DNA of 64,000 nt from Flavobacterium segetis (GTDB lineage Bacteria; Bacteroidota; Bacteroidia; Flavobacteriales; Flavobacteriaceae): NCBI RefSeq assembly GCF_900129575.1, contig NZ_FQWE01000008.1:1-64000 (forward strand), read 5' to 3'. The position numbers and the translations under genes were made by a program. Below the pieces are notes generated by a model. It was not told the origin of the DNA. It searched no databases and worked only from the letters and a program-made list of their open reading frames with translations. The first letter of the stretch is position 1, and the number at the start of each line of letters is the position of its first letter. Below, one piece after another: positions 19,297-29,535 of this stretch.

Positions 19297-20295
19297 TCAC
19301 AATGAATTCCTTATGATTAGGTCACTTTTGTTTTCTATTTGGTCTTTTTTTCCCTTCAAAAGCATTGTGGCTACTATTTTTCCCATCGCTTCGAAATCTG
19401 TAGAAATAGTTGTGATCCCGTTTTCTACCACTTTTTTTAGTGGAGTTTCATTATATGATATAATTCCGAAATCGTTTCCTAGTTGCAATTTTTGAAGTTT
19501 TGATTTTTCGATAACAGAGACCAAATCTCTGTCATTCGGGATAATATAAACTTCACCAATTGTTATCTCTCGATCTACAAATTCGTTTATTACCAGATAT
19601 TCGAAAGTGAAATCGTGGCAGAAATTAACAAATCCTTCTTTCATGCCTAATGGTTCTCGGAATCCTGGAAAAATTAGAACTAGTTTATTGTATTTATTTA
19701 AATGTAGTTTTCCTTTTAAAAGAGCATCATAAATGTCTTTCTTATGATTTTGAAATACGGCGGGGAAGGATCGCAAGTCATGATTAGTTTGGTCCAGTAT
19801 AAACACCTCTTTTGCTGGTAGGGTTTTTATAACGGAAGCCGCATAGGGTAAATTAGTAGGCATGATGATATACTTGGTATAGTTACCGTTGCTTTCATTG
19901 ATTAATTTTCTAAACATTTCAATATTAAAATGGTGGAAATAAATATCAATGTGAACATCTTTTCCGATATTATTTAAAAATGAATTGTAAATATCTTCCT
20001 TGAAACTATTAAATTCATCAAACAACAAGAATATTTTTTGTTTTATGGTTATCTCTGCGCTCTTTATATAATATCCCTTGCCAAGAATAGCGTAGATAAT
20101 CCCTCTTTTTTTTAACTCTTCATATGCTTGTAGGACGGTATCCCTGGATAATGAAAATTCTAAACAAAGTTTATTTATAGATGGGAGACGATCACCTTTT
20201 ATTATTTTTCCATTTTCTATTGCTTTCTCAATTGACGTGACAATCTGCTTGTATTTTGGTATTCCAAGATTATTTTGAATCGATATTATTTTCAT
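19297..20295 (-). CDS. GntR-family regulator with LacI-like ligand domain
   Basis: About 332 residues from ATG at 20295 (MKIISIQNN). A TTG eight codons upstream is possible but less likely, because the decayed paralogue at 50111 also begins MKIISIENN. Residues 1-70 are a GntR winged helix (PKYKQIVTSIEKAIENG, LPSINKLCLEFSLSRDTVLQAYEELKKRG). The rest is a periplasmic-binding-protein-like sensor domain that would bind a sugar or derivative. This architecture controls sugar catabolism in Bacteroidota. The 18-bp site 31 bp upstream also occurs in front of the galactose operon at 50066-50083, so this protein probably controls that operon in trans and itself. Confidence 0.88.
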   Translation of the reverse strand: MKIISIQNNLGIPKYKQIVTSIEKAIENGKIIKGDRLPSINKLCLEFSLSRDTVLQAYEELKKRGIIYAILGKGYYIKSAEITIKQKIFLLFDEFNSFKEDIYNSFLNNIGKDVHIDIYFHHFNIEMFRKLINESNGNYTKYIIMPTNLPYAASVIKTLPAKEVFILDQTNHDLRSFPAVFQNHKKDIYDALLKGKLHLNKYNKLVLIFPGFREPLGMKEGFVNFCHDFTFEYLVINEFVDREITIGEVYIIPNDRDLVSVIEKSKLQKLQLGNDFGIISYNETPLKKVVENGITTISTDFEAMGKIVATMLLKGKKDQIENKSDLIIRNSL

Positions 20296-20325
20296 AGAAA
20301 AAGACTTAATTTTCTGCAAGTTACA

Positions 20326-20343
20326 AAAAACTGGTAGGTGCTG
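20326..20343 (-). promoter_or_regulatory. Putative GntR operator (autoregulatory)
   Basis: On the minus strand it reads CAGCACCTACCAGTTTTT, 31 bp before the GntR ATG. The copy at 50066-50083 differs in one base of 18 (CCGG instead of CCAG) and is in the same position relative to the decayed paralogue and the gal operon. Confidence 0.55.
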
Positions 20344-20509
20344 TTGTGTTTTTTATTAAAGAAATATAATTTCTAAAAATTTAATTTTTCTTAATAAATC
20401 AATGAAAATTAAACATGAATTCCAATTTAGTGAATAATTCAGAATCGAAACTGCTTGGTTTAATTCCTAATAGAAAATCAATTTATTTATGAGAGATTGC
20501 TACTAAAAG

Positions 20510-20790
20510 CGAAATTATAAATTATCAACTTTCGAACAGCGGTCTAATAAGCTTGCGTAAAAATAGTTCCAGCTCTGCCTAAACGGGATATGTTAAGCAT
20601 TAAAATAGTAGCGTCATAATTTTTAAAAGGGGAGAAATCAGCATAACCTTGATCATCTAAAACAATCAATAATATAATTGGTTTCTTGTTTTCAGTTGCT
20701 GATTTTTTTGTACCACCGGATATTAAACTAAAAAAAGAAGAAGTATTATGAATTTTTTCTTGATTCGTTTTATTTTGTATGAAATGTATT
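20510..20790 (-). pseudogene. Sulfatase N-terminal remnant
   Basis: Minus-strand translation gives KKPIILLIVLDDQGYADFS, then a region ending GTIFTQAY followed by a stop. This is the N-terminal alkaline-phosphatase/sulfatase signature (an Asp pair for the metal site), but the Cys/Ser of the C-x-P-S-R motif and the rest of the roughly 450-residue enzyme are gone. It lies upstream of the GntR regulator and may be a leftover of a former sulfated-glycan locus. Confidence 0.6.
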
Positions 20791-21619
20791 TAAATTAAAA
20801 TATAAACGAAATAAAACGAAATTATTTTTGTTTATTTTGTAGTACTTATTATAGTTTATTCGGTTTGCTAATTCAAAAAATAGTGACATAATCTAAAATT
20901 GGATAGAGGCATAAAAAATTGTAATTTATACCTCAGTCTTATCAATCTCTTTCATAATGCGTGCCGTCGCAAATAATTTCACATTCATTTTTGATAGTAT
21001 AAAATATTCTTAAAAGGACAACTAGCGCTCCTTTAGGTCTTTAAGCTATATTTGAGCCGTTTGGCAGTCGCCTGTGTAAAAGTTCTTAGCCGCCGCGGGA
21101 ACGTTGTTGAAATATTGGGTTTTGTTGCTGATAACACGACCTATTTTGTCATACTGACGTGCGGAAGCAATTCCTTTAGATCGGGATAATGGCTGTCGAG
21201 GTTCCTCCTTTGTCAGAATGACAAATCGAGGTTTTCATACAATATTTTGCTCATCTTCGGAATACTCTGTGATGTAGTTTTTTACTGTTTCGCTTTCTAG
21301 TGAATGCAATCGTCGCAGACTCGTATCAACTTTGTCAAAGTTCTAAACTGTGACAAAGATCTTAGATAAGTAACTCTTGGAAATTCTATTTTCAAGAATT
21401 CCTTGTTAGTTTGTCGGTAGGTTGGTACATATAGAAGTACATAGATTTAATTTAAATTGTCAACTAGTGTAAAATCTAAAGCTTTAAATATCACTTTTGT
21501 AGGTGCCCGTCGTGCGGGGTGATTTTTTCATTAACAAAAGTCAATCCTTAACCCTCTACAAACTTCTTAACTATTTCGACGTTTAAGTGAGGAACGCGCT
21601 CGGGAGTTTTTAAGAGGTT
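20791..21619. other. Non-coding mosaic with extragenic repeats
   Basis: No intact gene. The minus strand at about 21260-21330 reads like the C-terminus of a lost gene (HSLESETVKNYITEYSEDE) ending next to the TGTCATTCTGAC repeat. The rest is AT-rich sequence without a recognisable feature. Confidence 0.4.
21147..21223. repeat. Imperfect inverted extragenic repeat (TGTCATnCTGAC type)
   Basis: TGTCATACTGACGTGCGGAA at 21147 and the reverse complement of 21202-21223 (TGTCATTCTGACAAAGGAGG) form an imperfect stem. Such TGTCATTCTGAC elements recur between genes in many Bacteroidota. A second palindromic motif, aactttgtcaaagtt, lies at 21328-21342. Confidence 0.55.
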
Positions 21620-21892
21620 TTGTTGAGAATAGGGTTTTTGTCCGATGAAATCAAGATGAATATAATGGTGTTTCGGGCAGTAAAACCTTGTTACGATTAC
21701 GATTTCCTCGCTATTCCACAAAGACAATACATCATTTTTCAGGATTGCGAAATGGAAATTGAAATCTCAAAAGAGGGAAAACGGAATTTTAAAGGTGACG
21801 ATATTTTACTGATTGAAAATATAGACGAAAAAGTCCATAAAACCAGAAATCTGGTGGATATAGAACGAAGCTTGGTTTTTAGAACAATTTAG
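21620..21892 (+). pseudogene. N-terminally truncated cupin-domain protein
   Basis: The 90-residue frame (TTG start; an internal ATG at 21656) contains RAVKPCYDYDFLAIPQRQYI, EMEIEISKEGKRNFKGDDILL and VHKTRNL. This matches the beta-strands of small single-domain cupins, whose usual form is HPAPRRQYI...GEIEIE...RFGPGDVLL...GKGHRTR. About 20-25 N-terminal residues seem missing and the usual G-K-G-H-x-T is DEKVHKT. It may be a remnant or a short expressed form. Ligand unknown. It stands alone between repeats and the convergent AraC gene. Confidence 0.55.
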
Positions 21893-21963
21893 AAATTGCG
21901 TTGTAGCGTTTTAAATTCCTATTCAAAGCAGCAGGCAAAAACTTACAACCTAAGTTTCTATGT

Positions 21964-22827
21964 TTATCTAAGCTTATTAATCTTAAATTCTGAGGGAGTA
22001 TAATCAGTCAGTTTTTTAAAAAATCTGGTGAAATAAGTCGGATATTCAAATCCTAAATCGTAGCCAATTTCTGCGATGGTTTTTTCAGTAGATCTCAGCC
22101 GTTGTTTTGCTTCGGTTATAATCTTGTTTTGAATGATTTCCGACGGCGTTTTACCCGTATGATTTTTTATGAGATCCCCAAAATAGTTGGTTGATAAATT
22201 TAATTTTTCCGCAAAATAATGTACCGTGGGCAACCGATTTTCATTTTCTACATAATAAGTATTTAGTTCCTTTTTAAATTCTACCACTATTTTATTATAA
22301 AGCGGTTCTCGAGAATAAAACTGTCGTTTATAAAACTTTACTACATGCGTAAAAATCAAATTGCAGTAGGCAATTAAAATCTCTAATTCATAAGTATCTT
22401 TTTGGTATTCATCATATAGCTGCATGTATAAATTTTCAATTTGAAGCTGCTCATCTTTGGATAAAAAAAGAGCTTCATTTATTTCATACTGCAAAAAACT
22501 AAAATCAATATTATATTCCTGCAAAAGCAGTGGCGAAATTAAAATATGATATCCTGTCCAAGCTTCTTGTACTTCCCATTGATGGACCTGTCCAGGCTTT
22601 ATAAAATATAAAAATCCGGATTTTGAATCGTATTCGGTATTTCCAAACCATTTTAAATCAGACATATTCTGTTTGAATGCAATCATATAAAAATCCGACG
22701 TTAATCCGGAGCAGGACAATCTAAGATCATTGCAGTCGTCGTAGCGTACCACATCGATCAGTTCTTTTTTAGGTTTCTTATACCCTATAAAGGTATTGTA
22801 ATCTATTATTTTATTGAAATGCACCAT
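21964..22827 (-). CDS. AraC-family transcriptional regulator
   Basis: 287 residues. The N-terminal part (about 1-160) is a cupin-like sensor domain typical of Bacteroidota AraC regulators (YFIKPGQVHQWE). The C-terminal about 100 residues hold two helix-turn-helix units (LSTNYFGDLIKNHTGKTPSE, TIAEIGYDLGFEYPTYFTRFFKKLTDYTPSEF). The short-chain dehydrogenase gene lies directly upstream on the same strand, separated by a terminator hairpin, and is the likely target. Confidence 0.93.
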   Translation of the reverse strand: MVHFNKIIDYNTFIGYKKPKKELIDVVRYDDCNDLRLSCSGLTSDFYMIAFKQNMSDLKWFGNTEYDSKSGFLYFIKPGQVHQWEVQEAWTGYHILISPLLLQEYNIDFSFLQYEINEALFLSKDEQLQIENLYMQLYDEYQKDTYELEILIAYCNLIFTHVVKFYKRQFYSREPLYNKIVVEFKKELNTYYVENENRLPTVHYFAEKLNLSTNYFGDLIKNHTGKTPSEIIQNKIITEAKQRLRSTEKTIAEIGYDLGFEYPTYFTRFFKKLTDYTPSEFKINKLR

Positions 22828-22841
22828 AATTCTATCATTAA

Positions 22842-22875
22842 AAATGGGCTCAAATTAAAGAATTAGAGCCCATTT
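22842..22875 (-). terminator. Terminator between SDR and AraC genes
   Basis: aaatgggctc (22842-22851) and gagcccattt (22866-22875) form a perfect 10-bp stem. On the minus strand it is followed by TTTTTAA. A TACTTTTG box at 22887-22894 (minus) lies just upstream, so AraC transcripts starting there would run through the hairpin, which could act as an attenuator. Confidence 0.7.
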
Positions 22876-22905
22876 ACTTTGCAATACAAAAGTAGCTGTT
22901 TTTGA

Positions 22906-23658
22906 TTAAAATTCCTGTACTGTAGGACGAAGAACAATCTGGTTTACATCCACATCAGCGGGCTGCTCTATCGCAAATGCAATCGTTCTGGCTATGGCCT
23001 CTGCGGGAATAGCCGACTTGTAAAATTCTTTAACAAAATCTGCACTTTCTTTATGGGAACTTCCATTTTTTAACTCAGATTCAATCGCACCCGGTGCAAT
23101 TGACGTGGTTCTTATATTTCCACCCACTTCATAACGTAAGCCTTCAGAAATAGCACTCACCGCAAATTTAGTCCCACTATAAACCGTTCCGCCTGGACTA
23201 AATACTTTTACTCCTGCTGCCGATGACAAATTAATAAAATGTCCGGATTCCTGTTTTTGAAATATTGGTAATGCTGCTGCAATACCATATAAAACGCCTT
23301 TAATATTAATGTCGATCATTCTTTCCCACTCTTCAACTTTAGTCTCACTCATTGGAGCGATAGACATTAAACCGGCATTATTAATAATTACATCTAATTT
23401 TCCAAACTCCTGCACCGCTTTGTCTACTAAGGCCTGTACCTGGTCTTTTTTAGTGACATCTGTTTTCAGGTAAATGGCTTTTCCTTTTCCAGCTTGGTTG
23501 ATCTCAGCTGTTATTTGTTTTAAATTTTCTTCCCGTCTGGCCCCTAAAACAACGTTTGCGCCTTTCGATGCCAAATGACGTGCTGTAGTTTCTCCTAATC
23601 CGCTACTTGCTCCGGTTATCACTATTGTTTTTCCCGTAATATTGTCTGGTAAATTCAT
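22906..23658 (-). CDS. Short-chain dehydrogenase/reductase
   Basis: About 250 residues from ATG at 23658 (MNLPDNITGK). A TTG nine codons upstream overlaps the promoter box at 23683-23690 and is rejected as the start. Rossmann motif TGASSGLG, NNAG motif, the catalytic Ser in INLSSAAG and the YSGTK (Y-x-x-x-K) pair are all present, so this is an active classical SDR using NAD(P)H. It resembles the broad YdfG-like family that reduces small carbonyl or hydroxy-acid substrates. The substrate cannot be read from sequence. The AraC regulator follows on the same strand. Confidence 0.93.
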   Translation of the reverse strand: MNLPDNITGKTIVITGASSGLGETTARHLASKGANVVLGARREENLKQITAEINQAGKGKAIYLKTDVTKKDQVQALVDKAVQEFGKLDVIINNAGLMSIAPMSETKVEEWERMIDINIKGVLYGIAAALPIFQKQESGHFINLSSAAGVKVFSPGGTVYSGTKFAVSAISEGLRYEVGGNIRTTSIAPGAIESELKNGSSHKESADFVKEFYKSAIPAEAIARTIAFAIEQPADVDVNQIVLRPTVQEF

Positions 23659-23682
23659 AATTCTGTATTTAATTTTATGTTG

Positions 23683-23690
23683 CAAAGGTA
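23683..23690 (-). promoter_or_regulatory. TAnnTTTG -7 box for the SDR gene
   Basis: On the minus strand TACCTTTG, 24 bp before the ATG at 23658. It fits the Bacteroidota -7 consensus exactly and settles the start-codon choice. Confidence 0.6.
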
Positions 23691-24205
23691 CTTAACGATT
23701 AAATTTGAGACGTAAAACAAATAAGGTAATGAGTGAAACAAATTACAGTAGTCCTTTACTGACTTTAAGAAAAATTAAAACGCTTTTAAACACGAATTTT
23801 TTCGATAAATCAATCGCTCGCAGTCAACACCATTTCAAATATAAGTTCTTACGGAAAATCAGTCTGACTATCGCCGAGAAGAAATATGTAGTGTCAGAAT
23901 AGTTTCATTAGGAATTCGAAAATTATAAACGTATTTTCATTTCATTATATTGTTGTATTTTTAGTCGCTACTCTAAATAGCGGGGACTAAATCACGGATT
24001 TTTTAAAATGGTTTAGTAATATGTAGTGGTTTGTAATTTTAACTAAACAACTGATTTTTAAAACAATAAGTATATAAAATATACTATTGGATTGTAATGA
24101 AAGTTTCATCCTCTCTGCAAAATATAAATACTTCCTGAATGGAAGCATTTTTTGTTACATAATAGGACAAGTTAAAAAGTTTGGCAAAGTATTAAAACAG
24201 CTACA
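23691..24205. other. Intergenic region between SDR and dehydrogenase genes
   Basis: Short open frames occur on the plus strand (23705-23902, 24087-24275), but they have no recognisable domain and the second overlaps the next gene. I see no convincing gene, repeat or RNA. Confidence 0.4.
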
Positions 24206-27157
24206 CTACTTTAATGCATTATACAATATGCTTACCGGATGCTCTGCTTTTCTATTGGTACCATCCGCTATTTGATGTCTGCAACTGGTTCCAGATGCGG
24301 AGATTAATGTTGCTTCTTTTTCAGAACGAATAGATGGAAATAAAACAAGTTCGCCAATTTTCATCGAAATATCATAATGCTCTTTTTCATAGCCAAAGGA
24401 ACCCGCCATACCGCAACAGCCGCTAGGAATGTTTAGTACGGTATAATTTTTTGGCAACATTAGGATTTTCTTCAATGGAACTAAAGAAGATAATGCTTTT
24501 TGAAAACAATGTCCGTGCATGCGAACACGTTCTTCTTTATTAGTAAAACTGCTTGACGATATTCGTCCTTCATCTAATTCTTTAGCAAGAAATTCTTCGA
24601 TAAGAAAGGTTCTTTTTGCAATTTTTTTAGCTTTTTCTTTTAAATCTCCTCGACATAAATCAGGATATTCATCTCTGAATGATAAAATAGCTGAAGGTTC
24701 TATTCCAATTAAAATTTTATCATAAGGTATCATTTTTTCAAAATCGGTGATGTTTTTCTCTGCAATTTCTCGTGCTTTAATCAACATTCCTTTCGATAAA
24801 TAAGTTCGGCCACTGATACCAATTTCTGGTACGATCACCTGATACCCCAAACGGTTTAGTAGTTTAACCGCAGTTTGACCTATTTCTAGATCATAATAAT
24901 TCAAAAACTCATCATTGTACAGATAAATAGAGCCGTGCACAAAGTTTCCTTGTTGATTGTATTTTTTTATCCATTTTGCAAAAGTGACTTTGGCCATAGA
25001 AGGCAACTCTCTTTTTGTTGAAAAACCAGTAGCTGACTGGATTATTTTTCCTAAAAACCCTTTAGTAGATAAATTATATAACCACGGAACTGATACGAAA
25101 AGTTCATTTATTTTTGGGGTGTTTCCAATGAGTAGCGAACGAAATTTCACCCCGTTTTTGTTGTAGTAATGTTGAAATGTTTCTGCTTTAAGCTTTGCCA
25201 TATCCACATTTGAAGGACATTCTGATTTACAACCTTTACAGCTCAAACATAGATCTAAGACATCAAGCAATCCTTCATCGTCAAATTTATTCTCTTGAGT
25301 TGAGTTGGTAATTGTTTCTCTTAAAATATTTGCTCGCGCTCGTGTGGTATGTTTTTCATTGCGTGTCGCCATATAACTTGGGCACATGGTACCACCGCTT
25401 TTTTCGGTTTTTCTACAATCCCCAGAGCCATTACACATTTCGGCAGCACGAAGGATTCCGTCTTGTTCTGAGAAGTCGAAATAAGTTTCGATTTCGGCTG
25501 TAATTTGTCCTGCGGAATACCTTAAACTAGTATCCATTGGTGGCGTGTTCACAATTTTTCCAGGATTAAAAACATTCCAAGGATCCCAAGTGTGTTTTAT
25601 TTGTAAAAATAACTGATAGATTTCGTCACCCAGCATTAGCGGAATAAATTCTCCACGAAGTCTTCCGTCACCATGTTCGCCACTCAAAGAGCCTTTGTAT
25701 TTTTTTACTAAATGCGCAATATCAGTTGCGATGGTTCTAAATAAGGCTGTGCCTTCTGTTGTTTTTAAATTAATGATGGGACGCAGGTGTAACTCTCCAG
25801 TTGCAGCATGCGCATAATGCACGCAGTTTAAATTTCGTGCTTTTAAAACGGTGTTAAATTCTTCTATAAAAGCGGGTAGATCATTAACATCTACAGCGGT
25901 ATCTTCGATCACGGCTACAGCTTTTGCATCACCAGGAATATTCGATAATAATCCAAGTCCCGCTTTTCTCAAATTCCATACTTTATTTGTTTCCTCACCG
26001 TAAACAATAGGAAAATGATAACCGAGGTTTTTAGAGCGCATTAAAGCTTCCATCTCTTTGGCAAGTGCATCAATTTCATCTTGCGTATCTCTCAGAAATT
26101 CTATGGCTAGAATCGCTTTGGGATCACCTTTTACAAAGAAGCGGTTTTTGCTCTGCTCGATATTTTCTTTGGTACATTCAAGAATATAATTGTCTATCAA
26201 TTCGACGCTGTTAGGGCTGAATTTTAGCGCTTCTAAATTGGCTTTCAAGGCTTCATTAATACTGTCAAAATGTACACAAACCAGTGCCGACAATGGTTTT
26301 AAAGCATCAACAAGATTTAATTTTATGGCTGTCGAAAAGAATAAGGTTCCTTCTGACCCAGCGATTAATTTACAGAAATTGAACTTTTCTTCGGTATCAC
26401 AAAACGGTTTGCTGTCTATCAATAAGTCTAAGGCGTAGCCTGTATTTCGTCTTGCAATTGATTTTTTTGGAAAGTTAGCATCGAATAATATTCTGTTTTC
26501 GTTTGACGATAATATTTCTTTAATTTGAACATAAATCGCTTTTTCTAATGGGCTTACTACATTAATTCCGCTGCATTTTTCTTCAAATTCAGTATTCGAT
26601 AAAGCACCAAAAGTTACTTCGTTACCATCAGCTAAGAATCCCGTTATTTCTAATAAATGTTCGCGTGTGGAACCATAAACGACTGATCTAGCACCACAAG
26701 CATTATTTCCTACCATTCCTCCAATCATGCAACGATTGCTAGTGGACGTTTCTGGGCCAAAAAATAGATGGAGTGCTTTTAAATGAAGATTGAGTTCATC
26801 ACGGATCACTCCGGGTTCAACCCAAGCTGTTTTTTTTATTGGATCTACCGAAAGGATTTTAGTAAATTCTTGCGAAATATCAACGATTATTCCGTTTCCT
26901 ACTACTTGACCTGCCAGAGAAGTTCCCGCAGCTCTCGGAATCACACTGCTTTTGTTATCTCTAGCAAAAGCAATGATTTTCTGAATATCCTCTTTGGTTT
27001 TAGGTATCGCAACAGCCAACGGCATTTCCTTATAGGCGCTCGCATCTGTAGCGTATAACAAGCGCATAGTATGATCGTAAAATAATTTACCCTCTAATTG
27101 ATTTTCTAAACTTTTAAGATTGATAGTACTCTGTGAAAGAGAATTTTTATGTTTCAT
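24206..27157 (-). CDS. YdiJ-like FAD-linked / Fe-S dehydrogenase (probable D-2-hydroxyglutarate dehydrogenase)
   Basis: 983 residues. Residues about 45-190 form an FAD_binding_4 domain (VIPRAAGTSLAGQVVGNG, GMVGNNACGARSVVYGSTRE), followed by the FAD-oxidase C-terminal domain (HAATGELHLRPIINL, LSGEHGDGRLRGEF). Then come a Cys-rich 4Fe-4S region (MCNGSGDCRK...MCPSYMAT and CLSCKGCKSECPSN) and a CCG domain (GHCFQKA, GCCGMAGSFGYEKEH). This FAD + Fe-S fusion of about 1000 residues is the layout of E. coli YdiJ, a D-2-hydroxyglutarate dehydrogenase. D-lactate or glycolate are alternative substrates. The DUF1338 protein at 40.2-41.1 kb would make D-2-hydroxyglutarate, which supports the assignment. 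It follows the aminotransferase gene by 52 bp. Confidence 0.85.
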   Translation of the reverse strand: MKHKNSLSQSTINLKSLENQLEGKLFYDHTMRLLYATDASAYKEMPLAVAIPKTKEDIQKIIAFARDNKSSVIPRAAGTSLAGQVVGNGIIVDISQEFTKILSVDPIKKTAWVEPGVIRDELNLHLKALHLFFGPETSTSNRCMIGGMVGNNACGARSVVYGSTREHLLEITGFLADGNEVTFGALSNTEFEEKCSGINVVSPLEKAIYVQIKEILSSNENRILFDANFPKKSIARRNTGYALDLLIDSKPFCDTEEKFNFCKLIAGSEGTLFFSTAIKLNLVDALKPLSALVCVHFDSINEALKANLEALKFSPNSVELIDNYILECTKENIEQSKNRFFVKGDPKAILAIEFLRDTQDEIDALAKEMEALMRSKNLGYHFPIVYGEETNKVWNLRKAGLGLLSNIPGDAKAVAVIEDTAVDVNDLPAFIEEFNTVLKARNLNCVHYAHAATGELHLRPIINLKTTEGTALFRTIATDIAHLVKKYKGSLSGEHGDGRLRGEFIPLMLGDEIYQLFLQIKHTWDPWNVFNPGKIVNTPPMDTSLRYSAGQITAEIETYFDFSEQDGILRAAEMCNGSGDCRKTEKSGGTMCPSYMATRNEKHTTRARANILRETITNSTQENKFDDEGLLDVLDLCLSCKGCKSECPSNVDMAKLKAETFQHYYNKNGVKFRSLLIGNTPKINELFVSVPWLYNLSTKGFLGKIIQSATGFSTKRELPSMAKVTFAKWIKKYNQQGNFVHGSIYLYNDEFLNYYDLEIGQTAVKLLNRLGYQVIVPEIGISGRTYLSKGMLIKAREIAEKNITDFEKMIPYDKILIGIEPSAILSFRDEYPDLCRGDLKEKAKKIAKRTFLIEEFLAKELDEGRISSSSFTNKEERVRMHGHCFQKALSSLVPLKKILMLPKNYTVLNIPSGCCGMAGSFGYEKEHYDISMKIGELVLFPSIRSEKEATLISASGTSCRHQIADGTNRKAEHPVSILYNALK

Positions 27158-27209
27158 TTAGAATAAAATTATTGCTTAATCTAGTATTTTATAAATGGAA
27201 GATTGATTT

Positions 27210-29507
27210 TTATAGCTCGCTTAAAGCAAGATCTAATAATTCAATCATCTCATCTGCATTTTGTTTATTGAAAGGCATTGGTGGTTTTATTTTTAATACA
27301 TTATGCAAAGGACCATCTGTACTTAATAAAAATCCTTTTTCTTTCATTTTTTCGACAATTATATCAATTTCAGTAACAGCTGGTTCCATTGTAACTCTGT
27401 CTTTAACCATTTCTGCACCTATAAATAAACCGTGTCCACGAACATCGCTGATTATAGGATATTTGGCCATTAATTTTTTAAGACCGTCCATCAGGTGGTT
27501 TCCAACTTCTAATGCATGTTGTTGCATTTCTTCGTCTTGAAGAACATCTAATACTGCTAATCCTGCTGTCATAGATACGGGATTACCTCCAAAGGTGTTG
27601 AAGTATTCCATGCCGTTATTAAAAGCATTTGCAATTTCATTAGTAACAATCACTGCAGCCAGTGGATGGCCGTTACCAATAGGTTTTCCTAAAACAACAA
27701 TATCGGGAACGACATCTTGCAATTCGAAGCCCCAAAAATGGTCGCCAATTCTTCCAAAACCAACCTGAACTTCATCGGCAATACAAATTCCTCCAGCAGC
27801 TCTAACGTGTGCATAAGCGGTTTTTAAATAATCTTTAGGAAGCGGGATTTGGCCTCCAACACCCAATAGCGTTTCGCAAATAAATACCGCAGGCGCTTTA
27901 TCTTCTTTTTTTAAATCTTTGATAATGCGCTTTACATCAGTAGCATATTTTTCACCAGCGTTTTCATCTCCATATTTGTAAGGACCACGATATAAATCGG
28001 GGTTAATGGCTTTATGAATCCAAGGCATTTTTCCAAATCCGCCTTTACTATCAAATTTATACGGACTCATTTCCATAGCAACCGTTGAAGTACCATGATA
28101 AGCATGATCCAGTACAATGATGTCTTTCTGTTTTGTGAAATGGCGACTCATTCGAATTGCCAAATCATTAGCTTCGCTACCCGAATTTACAAAATAGCAA
28201 ACACTTAAGGCAGCTGGTAAAGTAGCGGTAAGTTTTTCGGCATATTCGATAATGGTGTCATTAAGGTAGCGCGTATTGGTGTTTAAATTAGCAATTTGCT
28301 TTTGCATTCTTCGAACAACAACTGGGTGACAATGGCCCACATGTGATGGATTATTGACACAATCTACAAAAGTTCGCCCTTTATCATCATAAAGATATTG
28401 TAGCGCTCCTTTGGTGATCTTTAATTTTTCTTTGTATCCAATGCTTAAATTTCGACCAATGTTTTTCTCACGAGATTTTAATATATCTGCATAGTTTTCA
28501 TCAGTGATTAATGCTGTAAAACCACAAGCTTTTCTAAAAGTATCTTGCGCTTTTAGTGGATTAATTCGAATAAGTTGGCTCAGCAATTCCCAAGCTGGTT
28601 TCTCAGTAAGAAAATGATGCTCGTTGTTACTGTCTAATGAAGCGTTGTAAGCAGACTGTGTCACACTAATACAAAGTCGCCCTGCAATTAGATAATACAA
28701 CAAATCAACTTCTTGCTCCGTAAGGGCATACGATTTATGATAACCCTCAACAATCGATGCAGTAACAGCCAATGGATCTTTCTCTCCAAGCATTGCATAA
28801 GTACACGCAATCGCTAGATTGTTGATAAGCGCGGTGTACACCATATCTCCAAAATCAATTAAACCACTTATTTGATTTTCTTGAACCAGGATATTATAAT
28901 CGTTTGCATCGTTATGTATGTAGGCATGACGCAAAGTATGGATTAGTGGAAGCACTTCGCTGTCAAATTGCAACAAGAAATAACCTGCGATTCGTCTTTT
29001 TTCGTGATCCAGAATGTATTTTAAATTATTATTTGCCTCGCTAGCACAACTTACATCCCAAGTATAACGGCGGTGCATAGCAAGATGAGAAAAGTCACGA
29101 AGTTCATAATCCATTTTTCCCAAAAAGGATCCTAGATTGTAAAACAACTCCTTTGATTTGTTTTCTTTTTCTACCCAAAAAGTACCTTCTAGAAAATTGA
29201 GGATTCTAACATAATATATTTTAGAATCGGCCTCAATTTTTGTCAAAGCCTCACCTTGCGTGTTGATGCAAAACTGCTGAAATTCATTAGCAAGAGTACT
29301 CTTGGATAAGTGCTGAATGATTTTAACCTGCGCATCTAAAAAGAGAAGAGGATGATCTTCATTGGAAATTTTTAGAATATACTTTTCATTTGTATCAGTA
29401 GTTAAAAGAAAATTTAACTCGTCATAACCATTTAATGATTTTACGGTTGTAGCTAGCCCGTAATGGTCTTTTGCTAATTGCTCAATAGTTTCTTCTGAAA
29501 AATTCAT
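27210..29507 (-). CDS. Phosphotransferase-fused class-III aminotransferase
   Basis: 765 residues. Residues about 25-290 are an aminoglycoside-phosphotransferase/choline-kinase-like domain (catalytic block [13 protein letters not shown], metal-binding [11 protein letters not shown]). Residues about 340-765 are a class-III PLP aminotransferase ([51 protein letters not shown] lysine in [12 protein letters not shown]). A longer relative carries a peptidase M23 domain between the two; this one does not. Class-III aminotransferases act on omega-amino groups such as lysine, 4-aminobutyrate or ornithine. Its place next to the YdiJ-like gene suggests a step in lysine/aminoadipate breakdown, or an amino-alcohol phosphate pathway using the kinase domain. 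Confidence 0.88.
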   Translation of the reverse strand: MNFSEETIEQLAKDHYGLATTVKSLNGYDELNFLLTTDTNEKYILKISNEDHPLLFLDAQVKIIQHLSKSTLANEFQQFCINTQGEALTKIEADSKIYYVRILNFLEGTFWVEKENKSKELFYNLGSFLGKMDYELRDFSHLAMHRRYTWDVSCASEANNNLKYILDHEKRRIAGYFLLQFDSEVLPLIHTLRHAYIHNDANDYNILVQENQISGLIDFGDMVYTALINNLAIACTYAMLGEKDPLAVTASIVEGYHKSYALTEQEVDLLYYLIAGRLCISVTQSAYNASLDSNNEHHFLTEKPAWELLSQLIRINPLKAQDTFRKACGFTALITDENYADILKSREKNIGRNLSIGYKEKLKITKGALQYLYDDKGRTFVDCVNNPSHVGHCHPVVVRRMQKQIANLNTNTRYLNDTIIEYAEKLTATLPAALSVCYFVNSGSEANDLAIRMSRHFTKQKDIIVLDHAYHGTSTVAMEMSPYKFDSKGGFGKMPWIHKAINPDLYRGPYKYGDENAGEKYATDVKRIIKDLKKEDKAPAVFICETLLGVGGQIPLPKDYLKTAYAHVRAAGGICIADEVQVGFGRIGDHFWGFELQDVVPDIVVLGKPIGNGHPLAAVIVTNEIANAFNNGMEYFNTFGGNPVSMTAGLAVLDVLQDEEMQQHALEVGNHLMDGLKKLMAKYPIISDVRGHGLFIGAEMVKDRVTMEPAVTEIDIIVEKMKEKGFLLSTDGPLHNVLKIKPPMPFNKQNADEMIELLDLALSEL

Positions 29508-29535
29508 TCGTAAATTTTTAGTTTTATTTTTAATT

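Noticed and set aside
23705..23902. 65-codon open frame on the plus strand
   Set aside because: No domain, overlaps the SDR promoter region and has no homologous pattern I recognise.
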